From Lagopus muta (taxonomy: Eukaryota; Chordata; Aves; Galliformes; Phasianidae), in assembly GCF_023343835.1 (NCBI RefSeq), contig NC_064435.1:62692134-62756133 (forward strand): a stretch of 64,000 nucleotides of DNA. Direction: 5' to 3'. Positions within the stretch are counted from its first letter, which is position 1; every line of letters begins with the position of its first letter. The position numbers and the translations under genes were made by a program. Shown here piece after piece: positions 63,466 through 64,000 of this stretch. Under the pieces are notes generated by a model. That model did no database searches. It saw only the letters and a list, made by a program, of their open reading frames with translations, and was not told the DNA's origin.

Positions 63466-64000
63466 GTATGCCAGCTTTGTGTCCTTTTCTGTCTTTGTAA
63501 AATTGTTTTACAGGTATATACTTTAAAACAAAACAAAACAAAAAAAAACCAACAAAATGATAACAACAGCAAAAAAACCAATAATCTTAAGTTTGCTTAA
63601 GTTTTTGAGTAGTCAGTAATAGGCTGCTCCACTTAGCTGCCCCTGGAGAAAATAGACATTAATTTTTTTTACTGAATTTCAAATGTCATTTTTGAGTTTC
63701 TGAAATGGAGAGATATATAGCAGTGTTTGGAAAAAGGTAAATATTTATTCAATAAGATACAATGTTATCTGTAGGTCTTGAAAAACGGATCATTTCTTTT
63801 ATAGTTCAAAGGAAAATGCCTGTTACTTTGAGTTTTGTTTAACCTAAAAGGAAACATTACAGATTTTACTGGTTGATTTTATACATTGATAGAGTACAGA
63901 TTGAGATGGGAGTTCCTTTTGTACTTGAAACGACAATAAAATATGTTTTTTGCTGTGTTGTGTCAACAGATTTTTCGAGGCTGAGCATTCTGTAAGGTGT
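63466..64000. other. BAG1: BAG1 intron 4, reaching the window edge
   Basis: The donor after exon 4 is GTATGC. The next BAG1 exon should encode a GFLxKDLQAEAL-like sequence and is not present up to 64000. An A-rich low-complexity tract lies near 63527-63580. Confidence 0.6.

Noticed and set aside
63969-63994. Possible BAG1 exon 5 after AACAG near the right edge
   Set aside because: The translation gives FFEAEHSV or IFRG then stop, not the expected GFLxKDLQAEAL-type sequence, so it is more likely intronic.

Overview
The window is nuclear DNA from a bird, probably galliform-like. It has split genes with canonical GT-AG introns and vertebrate proteins very close to their human orthologues. About twenty 3'-terminal fragments of CR1 LINEs, the dominant avian retroposon, are scattered on both strands; their 3' ends read as imperfect repeats of ATTCTATGA. 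GC-rich CpG-type promoters stand out from an AT-rich background. There is no bacterial, plasmid or CRISPR content, and I found no tRNA or rRNA gene. The species cannot be fixed from the sequence alone.

Layout from left to right. (1) 1-17.4 kb is gene-poor. Its only recognisable coding piece is the first coding exon of the neutral amino-acid transporter SLC6A19 on the minus strand (6835-7036), with the rest of that gene off the left edge. (2) At 17.4-19.5 kb lies CCDC127 (minus strand, two coding exons). It is head-to-head with SDHA across a shared CpG-rich promoter that carries an NRF-1-type site and a YY1-type site on the SDHA start codon. (3) SDHA occupies 20.1-34.4 kb (plus, 15 coding exons, about 666 aa) and is complete. 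(4) FH, mitochondrial fumarase, occupies 35.5-49.2 kb (plus, 10 coding exons, 507 aa) and is complete; it starts only about 1 kb after the SDHA stop. (5) CHMP5, an ESCRT-III subunit, occupies 50.4-58.6 kb (plus, 8 exons, 219 aa) and is complete. (6) BAG1 starts at 59.9 kb (plus); its first four coding exons are present, with the ubiquitin-like domain, and the BAG domain runs off the right edge.

The most striking feature is that SDHA and FH, which catalyse consecutive TCA-cycle steps (succinate to fumarate to malate), are intact tandem neighbours. From general knowledge of the human map, SDHA/CCDC127 (5p15), FH (1q43) and CHMP5/BAG1 (9p13) are on three chromosomes. The window therefore shows either a lineage-specific linkage or a misassembly, and comparative synteny would decide which. 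CHMP5 and BAG1 are also in tandem here, whereas I recall them as divergent in human. All exon boundaries were read by eye from splice sites and protein similarity recalled from memory; no database search was run.
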